From contig PMDT01000063.1 of NCBI GenBank assembly GCA_003154555.1, positions 271 through 19,776 of the forward strand: 19,506 nt of DNA. Direction: 5' to 3'. The notes below the pieces were generated by a model. It had not been told where the DNA came from, did no database searches, and saw only the letters and a program-made list of their open reading frames with translations. A program made the position numbers and the translations under genes. Shown here in pieces: positions 1-6,874 of the stretch; position 1 is the stretch's first letter; every line of letters starts with the position of its first letter. The DNA comes from Spirochaetaceae bacterium. GTDB lineage: Bacteria; Spirochaetota; Spirochaetia; SZUA-6; Fen-1364.

Positions 1-885
1 AAAGTTCACGTTTTCCATCGTGATAGTGACGCCGGTTGCGCTCGGCGCGACCGTCACGCCCGGTATCTTCTGCGCGTCTATCTGTTTCTGAATGTCTTCG
101 GCCACCTGCGTCTTGTCCAGCGGTGCGGCGGCGATGAGGGTCCCCTGTGAAGTGCCCTTGTATTCAATCTGGTCGCCGGTATTAAAGGAGTAAAGGAAGT
201 CGAAGCTCTCCTCATCATACAAGGGTCGTCGCCCCGCAATGTCCCACCAGAACTTCTGGTGCGAATAGCCGGCAACCCGCGTCGGATACATCTTCCCCGT
301 GCCCGTCGCGGTCACCGGATGAAAGATCTCATAATTGATGGAAAAGACCGCGCAGGCGACGCCGTCACGCGTTTCCCTCCCGGCATAGGTGTAGTCCACA
401 TTGATCGGGAATTGAAAAGGCTGCGGGATCCCGAAATTGGCCCTGAAGTCATCCACCTCGCTCCCGCGGGCGCTCCACGTATCACCCTGCTTGATGTCGC
501 CGTCGGGAAAGAGCGGGACGTCCCTGACCATCGGCATGAAAAGGGACGGATCCACCGAGTAGGCGCCCCTGCCGTCCCGCCAGAACGTGGACGTGTATTC
601 CTCGCTCCAGTCGTACGGGGCGGTCGAGCCGACGACGCGCTCCGAATCCTCGTAGGTGACGTCGTGATACCCGGCGTCCCCCTTCGTGTCCGTCACCGTC
701 ACGGCGATCTTGTCCAGGATATCCGAATCATGGGAGAACGTGCCGTTGACGTAAACCGATTCCTTGATCTGCGACACGATGCGGTACTTCTCCCCCTTCG
801 TGTAAGCGAAGCGGAAGGTGTCCGCCGCCGCGAGGCAGCCGCCGGCCAGAAGCGCAATTGCGCAAAGGCAGAGTATTCGCTTCAT
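1..885 (-). CDS. OmpA-family envelope protein, 3' part missing (window edge)
   Basis: Read from ATG at 885 the frame stays open for 295 codons to base 1 with no stop, so the C-terminus lies outside the window. The N-terminus (MKRILCLCAIALLAGGC) is a signal peptide: Cys17 could be a lipobox cysteine, although Ala at -3 is non-canonical, and cleavage after the following Ala-Ala-Ala is the alternative. The body is a beta-rich, Tyr/Asp-rich domain (residues 22-270). The last visible stretch, about residues 265-295 (PGVTVAPSATGVTITMENVN), looks like the entry into an OmpA C-terminal peptidoglycan-binding domain, as in spirochaete OmpA-family proteins. The expected role is an outer-membrane or periplasmic protein tethering the envelope to peptidoglycan. 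No good Shine-Dalgarno precedes ATG 885; a 14-codon ORF with a strong one overlaps it. The OmpA domain itself is not in view, so the family call is inferred. Confidence 0.72.
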   Translation of the reverse strand, partial: MKRILCLCAIALLAGGCLAAADTFRFAYTKGEKYRIVSQIKESVYVNGTFSHDSDILDKIAVTVTDTKGDAGYHDVTYEDSERVVGSTAPYDWSEEYTSTFWRDGRGAYSVDPSLFMPMVRDVPLFPDGDIKQGDTWSARGSEVDDFRANFGIPQPFQFPINVDYTYAGRETRDGVACAVFSINYEIFHPVTATGTGKMYPTRVAGYSHQKFWWDIAGRRPLYDEESFDFLYSFNTGDQIEYKGTSQGTLIAAAPLDKTQVAEDIQKQIDAQKIPGVTVAPSATGVTITMENVNF

Positions 886-926
886 CGCGGCACATCGAGA
901 CACAAATGGCAAAATGCTTGCTTCAT
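882..926 (-). CDS. possible 14-codon leader ORF overlapping the OmpA-family start
   Basis: ATG at 926 is preceded by AAGGAG with a 6-nt gap, the best ribosome-binding site in this intergenic region. The ORF encodes MKQAFCHLCLDVPR and ends in TGA at 884-882, which overlaps the ATG (885-883) of the downstream gene as ATGA. The downstream gene lacks its own Shine-Dalgarno, so translation could be delivered by termination-reinitiation. The ORF is very short and may be fortuitous. Confidence 0.35.
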   Translation of the reverse strand: MKQAFCHLCLDVPR

Positions 927-936
927 AAGGCTCTCC

Positions 937-965
937 TTGACACCACAGGCCTGATTCTCTATCCT
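937..965 (+). promoter_or_regulatory. sigma70-type promoter for the helicase-like gene and trmB
   Basis: A perfect -35 box TTGACA (937-942) is followed by a 17-nt spacer and TATCCT (960-965, 4/6 match). The predicted transcription start near 972 is only about 6 nt before ATG 978, and no Shine-Dalgarno is visible, so the mRNA may be leaderless. Confidence 0.6.
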
Positions 966-977
966 CGAAAAAAGTAA

Positions 978-2726
978 ATGCACTCCGCTATAGTACCATC
1001 ACAGGACGATGTTCTCCAGACCGTTCGTCGGGCAGGTTTCCAGGCCCTCACGCCTCTGCAGTCGAGACTCATACCGCTCTTCTTCAAGGGCAGGGACGTG
1101 GCAGTGGAGCTCACCCCGGGAGCCGGGAGCACGACGGGTGTCGTCGTGCCCCTCATGCTCGGGCTGCGCGGGGCGGGCCCGACGCCCCATGCAGTGGTGC
1201 TTGCACCGGGGATGGAGGACGTGGCGAAAATCGGCCGCGCCTGGGCGCGTTTTGCGCGCGTCGTGAAGGACGCCCCCGCGTTCGTGCCGCTGGGTGAGAT
1301 CGAGGACGCCCGGCGCGAGCAGCGGCGGCTGGAAAAGGGGTCCACGGTCGTGGCCGGCACCCCGCTGCGGGTGATCGATCATGTTCGGCGGGGCGGCCTC
1401 GGATTCGCCGACCTCAGCGTGTTCGTCATGATCGAGCCCCCGAGCGAAGCGCGCGCGGATTTCGTCAAGGACGTGCAGTTCATATTTGAAAAGTTCCCCC
1501 ATCGACCCCAGCTTGTCCTGCTCTCGCGGTCCCCTCTTACAGAGGACAACGAGCTGCTCGGGCTGCTGCATCATCCGGTTCTTCTCACACACGAGGAAAA
1601 GACTGCCGCGGCGCCGGCCCAGTCTCCGAGCGAGCACATGGCCTTTGCGTTGGGAACAATGCCCCGCGCGGACGCTTTGGCCAGGATCATCCTCGGCCAT
1701 CGGCTCGCGCCGGTGATCGTTTTTCATCTCCCGCGGACGGATGCCGCGCGGATCATCGAGACGTTGCGCGGGTACGGGCTTCGCGCCGCGTCCGGCTCCT
1801 CATCGTCGGCCGCCGCCGCCGCGGGGCGCATTTCCGCGGAGCTCCGCAGCGCCGTGCTCGCCCTTTCCCGGCGCTCGCTCGATGCGCTCTTCCTTCCCCT
1901 CGGCGCGGGAAATCTCTCCGCAGACTTCGGGGAGCTCTCCCCGGTCACGGTCGTCTACTACGAGCTGCCGGGCGTGGGCTTCCGCGGGGCGATCCCGAGC
2001 TTCGTGAAGCAGGGCCGGTCCCTGGCCCTCGTCGAACAGGGGCGCGAAAGGGATTTCACACGGCTGCAGGAGGCAATCGGCATGGCGTTCAACACACAAG
2101 AGATCCCGGACGACGAGTCTGTTCTCACGGGCGCCATCGACCGGGTGGTGCAGCGCATGAAGGAGGACGATCCCTCCGAGCTCGCCCATCTGCGGTCGCA
2201 CATCCGCAGGCAGGTCCCTCTTTTGCAGAGACCCCTGTTCATGGCCGCCCTGCTGAAGGCGCAGCTGCCGTCGCTCGCACCGGTCGGCAGGAAGCCGCCC
2301 GTGCAGGCGCAAGCCCGCACGCCGGCACATGCGCAGGCGACCGAACCCGTCGCCATCCCTCCCCGCGGGCAGCGGGGACGATTCGGGCGCAATACGCCGG
2401 AAGCAGTCGCGCGGCCGCAGCGCCAGCCCGAAGGCCCCCGGCAACCGCGGCCGGAACGGAAGCCTGGCGAGTTCGCCCAGCTCTTTGTGAGCATCGGCCG
2501 CAACAGGCGCGTCTACGCGCGCGACCTGACGCAGCTCTTCACGGAGAAGCTGCAGCTCCTGGAGGGCGACATCGGCGGCGTGCGGGTCTTCGAGAAATAT
2601 TCTTTCGTCGATATCGTCCCGGGCCGGGCGGAGGATGCCATTGCGAAGCTTACGGGCACGGAGCTGAAAGGTCGCGCCATCACCGTCAACTACGCCAAAA
2701 AGAAGGAAGAGAAAGAGGAGAAGTGA
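978..2726 (+). CDS. degenerate DEAD-box-like protein with C-terminal DbpA-type RNA-binding domain
   Basis: This 582-aa protein has the layout of a DEAD-box RNA helicase but has lost its catalytic motifs. The Q motif survives (GFQALTPLQ, Gln28). The Walker A region is TPGAGSTT (46-53), with Ser51 where the P-loop lysine belongs. The DEAD position reads IEPP (152-155), the SAT motif reads SRS (183-185), and the arginine-rich motif VI is absent near 330-340. A Pro/Arg/Gln-rich linker (about 430-498) leads to a DbpA/CsdA-type RNA-binding domain (about 499-575, QLFVSIGRNRRVYARDL through YSFVDI and ELKGRAITV). In DbpA this domain binds structured RNA such as 23S rRNA. The likely role is ATP-independent RNA binding, perhaps in ribosome assembly; that is inference. 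The ATG lacks a Shine-Dalgarno but follows a strong promoter closely. The stop overlaps the GTG start of trmB. Confidence 0.82.
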   Translation: MHSAIVPSQDDVLQTVRRAGFQALTPLQSRLIPLFFKGRDVAVELTPGAGSTTGVVVPLMLGLRGAGPTPHAVVLAPGMEDVAKIGRAWARFARVVKDAPAFVPLGEIEDARREQRRLEKGSTVVAGTPLRVIDHVRRGGLGFADLSVFVMIEPPSEARADFVKDVQFIFEKFPHRPQLVLLSRSPLTEDNELLGLLHHPVLLTHEEKTAAAPAQSPSEHMAFALGTMPRADALARIILGHRLAPVIVFHLPRTDAARIIETLRGYGLRAASGSSSSAAAAAGRISAELRSAVLALSRRSLDALFLPLGAGNLSADFGELSPVTVVYYELPGVGFRGAIPSFVKQGRSLALVEQGRERDFTRLQEAIGMAFNTQEIPDDESVLTGAIDRVVQRMKEDDPSELAHLRSHIRRQVPLLQRPLFMAALLKAQLPSLAPVGRKPPVQAQARTPAHAQATEPVAIPPRGQRGRFGRNTPEAVARPQRQPEGPRQPRPERKPGEFAQLFVSIGRNRRVYARDLTQLFTEKLQLLEGDIGGVRVFEKYSFVDIVPGRAEDAIAKLTGTELKGRAITVNYAKKKEEKEEK

Positions 2727-3289
2727 CCCTCCAGGACCTCCTCGACGGCTGCGCGCCGGCGGGCTGCTGCGAGGTCGAGATCGGTTGCGGCAACGGGCAT
2801 TTCCTCGTCTCGTATGCCCCGGGCAGGCCGCAGACGCTCCTCATCGGTATCGACATCAAGGCCAAGCGATGCCGCAAGGCGCGGGAAAAGGCAGAGAAGC
2901 GCGGTCTTGCGAATATCGCGATCGTTCATGCAACCGCCGAGCAGTTTCTCCCCGACCTCCCCCCCGGATCCGCGCGCGCGTTTCACATCTATTTTCCCGA
3001 CCCCTGGCCGAAGAGCCGGCATCGCAAGCGGCGCTTTTTCACGATGGAGACACTCACCCTGATGCACGGGAAACTATGCGACGGAGGTGTTTTGCACTTC
3101 GGCACTGATTTCTTCGATTATTACCTGCAGGCCAAGGTGCTCGTGGCGCTCCACGGCGGATTTCACCTTGCCGAAGACCAGGCACCCCAGGACATTCTCA
3201 CATCCATCTATGGGCAGAAGTTCACCGAAAGGGACAAGCAGATCCACCTCTTCTCCGCCGTGCGGGGCCCGTCAACGGATCAACCATGA
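2723..3289 (+). CDS. trmB: tRNA (guanine-N7-)-methyltransferase TrmB
   Basis: TrmB methylates N7 of guanosine 46 in the tRNA variable loop using S-adenosylmethionine. The 188-aa protein shows the SAM-binding motif EVEIGCGNGHFL (17-28), an acidic motif II (IGIDIKAKRC, 41-50), the family signature FPDPWPKSRHRKRR (91-104) and a C-terminal TSIYGQKFTERDKQIHLF segment (160-177) corresponding to the T-x-Y/F-E-x-K substrate-binding region. It is shorter at the N-terminus than enterobacterial TrmB (about 239 aa). It starts at GTG, which overlaps the upstream stop as GTGA, and a purine-rich GAAAGAGGAG lies just ahead, so translation is probably coupled to the RNA-binding helicase-like protein. Both products act on structured RNA. 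Its 3' end overlaps the convergent membrane-protein gene by 18 bp. Confidence 0.93.
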   Translation: MTLQDLLDGCAPAGCCEVEIGCGNGHFLVSYAPGRPQTLLIGIDIKAKRCRKAREKAEKRGLANIAIVHATAEQFLPDLPPGSARAFHIYFPDPWPKSRHRKRRFFTMETLTLMHGKLCDGGVLHFGTDFFDYYLQAKVLVALHGGFHLAEDQAPQDILTSIYGQKFTERDKQIHLFSAVRGPSTDQP

Positions 3290-4504
3290 CAGAAGCAGGA
3301 AGACGAGGGGAAGGTTGACGGCGATGTTCACCCCGATGAACGCGCCCGAGACGAGCTCGTAGAATCTCGCCGCGTTGTCGCTCGCCCGGGAGATCGCCTC
3401 GGGGTCGCCCGGAACGATCAGCGTGTTCGCCATCGGATCTTCCGTCCTGCGCAGGATGAGCTCATTGCCTTCGACGGCGTAGCCGGCAAAGACCACGGCC
3501 TGCCCCGGAGATCCACCGACACGATTCCTCCACCAGCGCGGGAGTATGATATCCATCTGGTAAGTCTCCGCGGGAAGCGTGAGACGCTCACCCGCCGCAG
3601 TGGTGAGCGTGCCGCCCACCGCATCCCACGTTCCGCGGATCATGAGATAGGGTTCCATGTCGGGCAGGAGCGTGCCGCGCTCCAACCTGTCCCGCCGCGC
3701 GGGGAAATAGCGCAGGGGCAGCCGGATGACGTCCCTCTGCACGCGGAGATTCCGCGCCTTTTTCCAATAGGCGCGGTAGGCGAAATAGAGCGGGAATCCC
3801 GGGGGAAGGAAAGGCGAGGCGGGTGCGACGGCGGCGGTGAGCGCCAGGACTGCGAGGAGCCGATCGGGAAGCGCGAGCAGGGAAAAGGCGAAAAGCAGGA
3901 GGGAAAGGGAGCCGACGGCAACGGAGGGCAGGGTGAAGGAGTTCACGATCTCATTCCGCTGCCTGCCACTGCTGATGGCGCGCAGAACGACGCTCTCCCG
4001 CGGGCAGTCATGGATGACCACGAGGAGTCGGGACTTCCCCGTGTCGCGGAATATCCCGCGTCCTTCCTCGGCGAACAGCCGGCCACCGACGAACACGGGC
4101 GTGCCTTCGGGCAGGGAGAATATCCGGCTCCAGGGCACGCTCCCGAGGGCAGCGCCGGCGCGTCCCCCCGTCGACCAGGAATCGGCCTCGCCCCCCTCCG
4201 CCTCCGGGATGAGGGACACGTGCACGTTACGCAGATCAGCCGCCACGGAGAAACGACCGTTCGTGATCCATATCCGGTCATCTCCCTGGATGGCCTCCAA
4301 CGTTCCGAAAAAACGATAGGAACCCACGGGCCCGGACCGTTCGCGCCCGACAACGGTGGGGGTTGCCGTCGGGTAGTGGGAGACCTCGTTGACCATGCGG
4401 CGGAAGCGCCTCCAATGGCCTCGGGCAACGAAGGCCCCGACGGCGGGAAGGCTTGCGTAGAAGACGAGCGCGAGCAGGATGATCAGGAAGAGCTGCCACG
4501 TCAT
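3272..4504 (-). CDS. multi-pass membrane protein of unknown function
   Basis: This is a 410-aa protein that I do not recognise. It has an N-terminal hydrophobic helix (about 4-26), a soluble beta-rich domain (about 45-185; note TPVFVGGRLFAEEGRGIF at 135-152), two closely spaced hydrophobic segments (about 191-212 and 216-244), a second soluble domain (about 250-380) and a C-terminal helix (about 384-407). The first soluble domain faintly recalls the GIDE-like domain found in some membrane proteins, but I cannot support that assignment. No catalytic motif stands out. ATG 4504 was chosen because it gives a membrane-anchoring N-terminus; no Shine-Dalgarno is visible. It lies divergent to the MBL-fold gene, with 47 nt between starts, and convergent to trmB, overlapping it by 18 bp. 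Confidence 0.72.
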   Translation of the reverse strand: MTWQLFLIILLALVFYASLPAVGAFVARGHWRRFRRMVNEVSHYPTATPTVVGRERSGPVGSYRFFGTLEAIQGDDRIWITNGRFSVAADLRNVHVSLIPEAEGGEADSWSTGGRAGAALGSVPWSRIFSLPEGTPVFVGGRLFAEEGRGIFRDTGKSRLLVVIHDCPRESVVLRAISSGRQRNEIVNSFTLPSVAVGSLSLLLFAFSLLALPDRLLAVLALTAAVAPASPFLPPGFPLYFAYRAYWKKARNLRVQRDVIRLPLRYFPARRDRLERGTLLPDMEPYLMIRGTWDAVGGTLTTAAGERLTLPAETYQMDIILPRWWRNRVGGSPGQAVVFAGYAVEGNELILRRTEDPMANTLIVPGDPEAISRASDNAARFYELVSGAFIGVNIAVNLPLVFLLLSWLIR

Positions 4505-4551
4505 ATCGCGTATTGAATAAGGATGCGCAATCCTTTAGTCTCAATCATATC

Positions 4552-5688
4552 ATGGTGGAAAGAGTTATCGTAGGGCCGTGGAAGACAAATTGTTATATCT
4601 ACTCAAGCACAAAGAAGGAATGCATCATCATCGATCCGGGCGGAAGCGAGGCTGAAATCGCCTCCCGGGTGGACGTGCTCAACATGGTGCCCATCGGCAT
4701 CGCCCTCACCCATGGGCATGTCGACCATGTCGCCGCCCTCGGGAAGCTCCGCGACAGTTACGGAGCGCGCGGCTATCGGCTTCCCGTTGCGATCTGTCCC
4801 GCCGACCGCCGTTTCCTTGGCACCGGCGGCCGCGAAAGCCACCGTGAAAGCCTCGAGGTCCTCGGCCTGGACGAGCAGAGTTTCTTCGGCATCGGGCCCG
4901 ACGAGCTGCCGAAGGCGGACGTGCGCCTCAAGGAAGGCGACCGCGTCTTCGACATGGACCTCGTGGTCCTTGAAACACCCGGGCACACACCGGGGAGCGT
5001 CTGCTTCTACGCGGAGAAGGAAGGAATACTCTTCTCCGGCGACACGCTGTTCTTTGATGGCGTCGGCCGCTCCGACCTGCCCGGTGGAAGCGACAAGAAG
5101 CTTCGCGAAAGCATCCTGAAAAAGATCGCCGTGCTGCCCCCGGAAACCCGCGTGTTCCCCGGTCACGGTCCATTCACCACCGTGGAGAGGGAAAAGCGCG
5201 GCAATGCCTGGTTCCGCGACGCGCTTGTGCCGCCGCGGCCTCCCGCCGTCGCGCTCGGTCGGCCCCTTCTTCCGCAGATCCTCACTCCCATTGCCATCGA
5301 TATTCGCCTTCCCCCGTCACCCGCGCAGCGGCCTCCGGTCGCGGTGCCGGCGGCAGCCGCTGCAAGGAAAAAGGCGGCACCTGCGCGCCCGCTGAAAGCG
5401 CGGAAGGCCGGCGCGGCGAAAAAGACCGCAAAGGCCGCGGCGCCGGGCTCGCGGACGGCGGCAAAATCAAAGCGTCCTGCCGCCCGCGTGAAGACGGCAA
5501 CACGGCGTCCACCGGCGGCAAAGAGGCCGGCGGTGAGAAAAGCTGTCAGGGGAAAATCGCCCGTGAAGAAGGTCACCCGCGCGGCCGGGGCTGCCGGGAC
5601 GCGCAGGGAAAAATCGCCCGCGAAGAAAAAGACTCAGGCAACAAGGTCGACGAAGGCGCCCGGCGCGGGAAGGAAAGCCGCGCGGTAG
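4552..5688 (+). CDS. MBL-fold metallohydrolase (glyoxalase II-like) with basic histone-H1-like tail
   Basis: Residues 1-220 form a metallo-beta-lactamase-fold hydrolase of the hydroxyacylglutathione hydrolase-like group. The zinc ligands are visible: THGHVDH (53-59), GHT (His145), SGDTLF (Asp164) and PGHG (His205). Such enzymes usually cleave thioesters, and this group normally ends near 210-230 aa. Here about 150 residues are added: a Pro-rich linker (about 225-268) and then a strongly basic Lys/Ala/Arg/Pro tail to residue 378 with SPVKK and SPAKK units. The tail resembles histone H1 or AlgP-like sequences, which suggests nucleic-acid or polyanion binding (inference). ATG 4552 gives the canonical family N-terminus (MVERVIVGPWKTNCYIY). 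An in-frame TTG at 4513 would add 13 residues; neither has a clear Shine-Dalgarno. The 3' end overlaps a convergent gene by 55 bp. Confidence 0.88.
   Translation: MVERVIVGPWKTNCYIYSSTKKECIIIDPGGSEAEIASRVDVLNMVPIGIALTHGHVDHVAALGKLRDSYGARGYRLPVAICPADRRFLGTGGRESHRESLEVLGLDEQSFFGIGPDELPKADVRLKEGDRVFDMDLVVLETPGHTPGSVCFYAEKEGILFSGDTLFFDGVGRSDLPGGSDKKLRESILKKIAVLPPETRVFPGHGPFTTVEREKRGNAWFRDALVPPRPPAVALGRPLLPQILTPIAIDIRLPPSPAQRPPVAVPAAAAARKKAAPARPLKARKAGAAKKTAKAAAPGSRTAAKSKRPAARVKTATRRPPAAKRPAVRKAVRGKSPVKKVTRAAGAAGTRREKSPAKKKTQATRSTKAPGAGRKAAR
5551..5627 (+). repeat. near-identical direct repeat within the basic tail of the MBL-fold gene
   Basis: GGAAAATCGCCCGTGAAGAA (5551-5570) recurs as a copy with one added A and one T-to-C change at 5607-5627. 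The copies encode the SPVKK and SPAKK units of the basic tail. This looks like internal duplication within a low-complexity coding region, not a mobile element. Confidence 0.6.
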
Positions 5689-6038
5689 CTCGCGGCCGCT
5701 CCGCCGCCGGACCGAAGCTCGTTCGATAGACCCGCGATCACCGCATCAATGGAAGTCGGCGCGGGACGGGCCCCTGCCGTCCCGGGCTGTGCCGCACCCG
5801 CCGCGCGTGCCGAGCGCGACATCTTGTCGATCAGCGTATCAAGGATCTGGAGCTTATACAGGGGCACACCGTCCTGCAGGCGGGAGTCGGGCTGGACCTG
5901 GATGTGCGCAAACTGCGCGTAGACCATCTGGGCGCGGCGCACGGGCATGATGACGCCCGGCGCGTCCGCCTGCGCGTAGCGCACGGCCGTGAGAGCCACC
6001 ATGCCCACCTGACCGCTGTTCGATATTCCCTGGATCAC
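5634..6038 (-). CDS. small conserved-looking protein of unknown function
   Basis: This 134-aa soluble protein has no family that I can name. The first 80 residues (MIQGISNSGQVGMVALTAVR at the start, then PVRRAQMVYAQFAHIQV and LYKLQILDTLIDKMS) look like a folded, mostly helical domain. The rest is Ala/Gly/Pro-rich and probably flexible. It starts at GTG 6038 with GAGAG about 7 nt upstream, and that site lies inside a 6-bp inverted repeat (6045-6059) that could mask it. It lies 68 nt downstream of the DksA-like gene on the same strand, so the two are probably co-transcribed. The 3' end overlaps the convergent MBL-fold gene by 55 bp, where the frame is constrained by the opposite strand. Confidence 0.6.
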   Translation of the reverse strand: MIQGISNSGQVGMVALTAVRYAQADAPGVIMPVRRAQMVYAQFAHIQVQPDSRLQDGVPLYKLQILDTLIDKMSRSARAAGAAQPGTAGARPAPTSIDAVIAGLSNELRSGGGAAASYRAAFLPAPGAFVDLVA

Positions 6039-6044
6039 GACTGC

Positions 6045-6059
6045 ACTCTCATTGAGAGT
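6045..6059 (-). promoter_or_regulatory. hairpin over the ribosome-binding site of the 134-aa gene
   Basis: ACTCTC ATT GAGAGT is a perfect 6-bp inverted repeat with a 3-nt loop. On the minus-strand transcript its 3' arm contains the GAGAG likely to serve as Shine-Dalgarno for GTG 6038. It may limit translation of the downstream gene; the effect is inferred. Confidence 0.35.
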
Positions 6060-6106
6060 ATCGGAGCGCGGGAGGGGAGGATTGAGACGTCGCGGAGGGT
6101 GCGGCT

Positions 6107-6463
6107 TTACCTGTTGCGGCGCTCTTCGGAAGATTTGCAGTCGATGCAGAGCAGGGCGTACGGGATGGCTTCAAGCCTTTCCCGCGGGATCTTCTTCGAG
6201 CAGCGTGCGCAGAGGCCGTACTTCTTGTTCTCCACCCGGGCGAGCGCCGATTCGATGAGCTGCAGACGCCGCAGCTCCTGGGTGCCCAGTGCCTCCAGCG
6301 TCTTGCGGTCTATGTCGTCCGCGGCAATGTCGGCGAGGTCCTTGGGGTCCATGTCTTCGATGATGGTGCGGAAATCCTCGCTTTCGGAGGCGAGGTTCTT
6401 GAGGATCTCCTTTTTCAGCTCGACGAGCGAGCTTTTCATTTTCTTGAGAAATGCATCTTCCAT
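6107..6463 (-). CDS. DksA/TraR-family C4 zinc-finger transcription regulator
   Basis: DksA-type proteins insert a coiled coil into the secondary channel of RNA polymerase and, with ppGpp, reset transcription of rRNA and other genes. In this 118-aa protein the coiled-coil region is followed by a four-cysteine zinc finger, Cys85-x2-Cys88 and Cys106-x2-Cys109. The coiled-coil tip motif DxxDxA is present as DLADIA (42-47), 43 residues before the first cysteine. This is the same spacing as E. coli DksA Asp71 to Cys114, which supports a functional DksA rather than a generic TraR zinc finger. ATG 6463 is preferred over the adjacent GTG 6466 because AAGGA then sits 7-8 nt upstream. It lies divergent to infA, another growth-related gene. 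Confidence 0.88.
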   Translation of the reverse strand: MEDAFLKKMKSSLVELKKEILKNLASESEDFRTIIEDMDPKDLADIAADDIDRKTLEALGTQELRRLQLIESALARVENKKYGLCARCSKKIPRERLEAIPYALLCIDCKSSEERRNR

Positions 6464-6485
6464 CACCGTTTCCTTTTAGGAACGC

Positions 6486-6537
6486 AATCAATGCACAAAC
6501 CCGGAAGCTTGTCAATCCCAGCCATATTTCCTGTCAA
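6486..6537 (-). promoter_or_regulatory. possible tandem promoters for the DksA-like gene
   Basis: Two perfect TTGACA hexamers occur on the minus strand at 6537-6532 and 6515-6510, 16 nt apart. The downstream one has only weak -10 candidates 17-18 nt away (ATTGAT or TTGATT near 6492-6486). Tandem or regulated promoters are plausible; the -10 assignment is weak. Confidence 0.35.
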
Positions 6538-6603
6538 CGCATGTGCCGCTGAATGTCGGTGCCAACCGAAACGCATGATGAATCGTCGGGCACGTCGCTC
6601 CGA

Positions 6604-6632
6604 TTGACACCCATCCGCAAAGGAACTAAACT
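6604..6632 (+). promoter_or_regulatory. sigma70-type promoter of infA
   Basis: TTGACA (6604-6609), a 17-nt spacer, and TAAACT (6627-6632, 4/6 match). The predicted start near 6639 leaves a leader of about 15 nt that includes the AAGGAGG ribosome-binding site. Confidence 0.6.
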
Positions 6633-6653
6633 TGCTGGAAAAAGGAGGGCTTG

Positions 6654-6872
6654 TTGGCAAAAGAAGAGGCCATCGAAGTCGATGGGAAGGTCAAGGAATC
6701 GCTTCCCAACACCATGTTCAGGGTCGAATTGGAGAACGGACACGTGATTCTGGCACACCTTTCGGGAAAGATGCGAAAACACTATATCCGCATCGTTCCC
6801 GGAGACAGGGTGAAAGTCGCTCTCTCACCGTACGATCTGACGCGCGGACGCATTATCTACCGCGAAAAATAG
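6654..6872 (+). CDS. infA: translation initiation factor IF-1
   Basis: IF-1 binds the A site of the 30S subunit during initiation. The 72-aa product has the canonical length and OB-fold sequence: [19 protein letters not shown], then [20 protein letters not shown] and a C-terminus [19 protein letters not shown]. Two adjacent TTG codons (6651, 6654) are the only possible starts. The second is chosen because AAGGAGG (6642-6648) then lies 5 nt upstream and the protein begins with the universal M-A-K. A TTG start behind a near-perfect Shine-Dalgarno may tune IF-1 output. The gene stands alone behind its own promoter and ends 2 nt before the stop of the convergent argJ. Confidence 0.96.
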   Translation: MAKEEAIEVDGKVKESLPNTMFRVELENGHVILAHLSGKMRKHYIRIVPGDRVKVALSPYDLTRGRIIYREK

Positions 6873-6874
6873 CC

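Noticed and set aside
259..954. Long plus-strand open frame of 231 codons opposite the OmpA-family gene
   Set aside because: The minus-strand frame has a signal peptide and protein-like sequence; the plus-strand frame is Arg/Val-rich with no recognisable motif and is a shadow of it.
4513..4551. TTG start at 4513 for the MBL-fold gene
   Set aside because: It adds 13 residues not typical of the family and has no ribosome-binding site; ATG 4552 gives the standard N-terminus.
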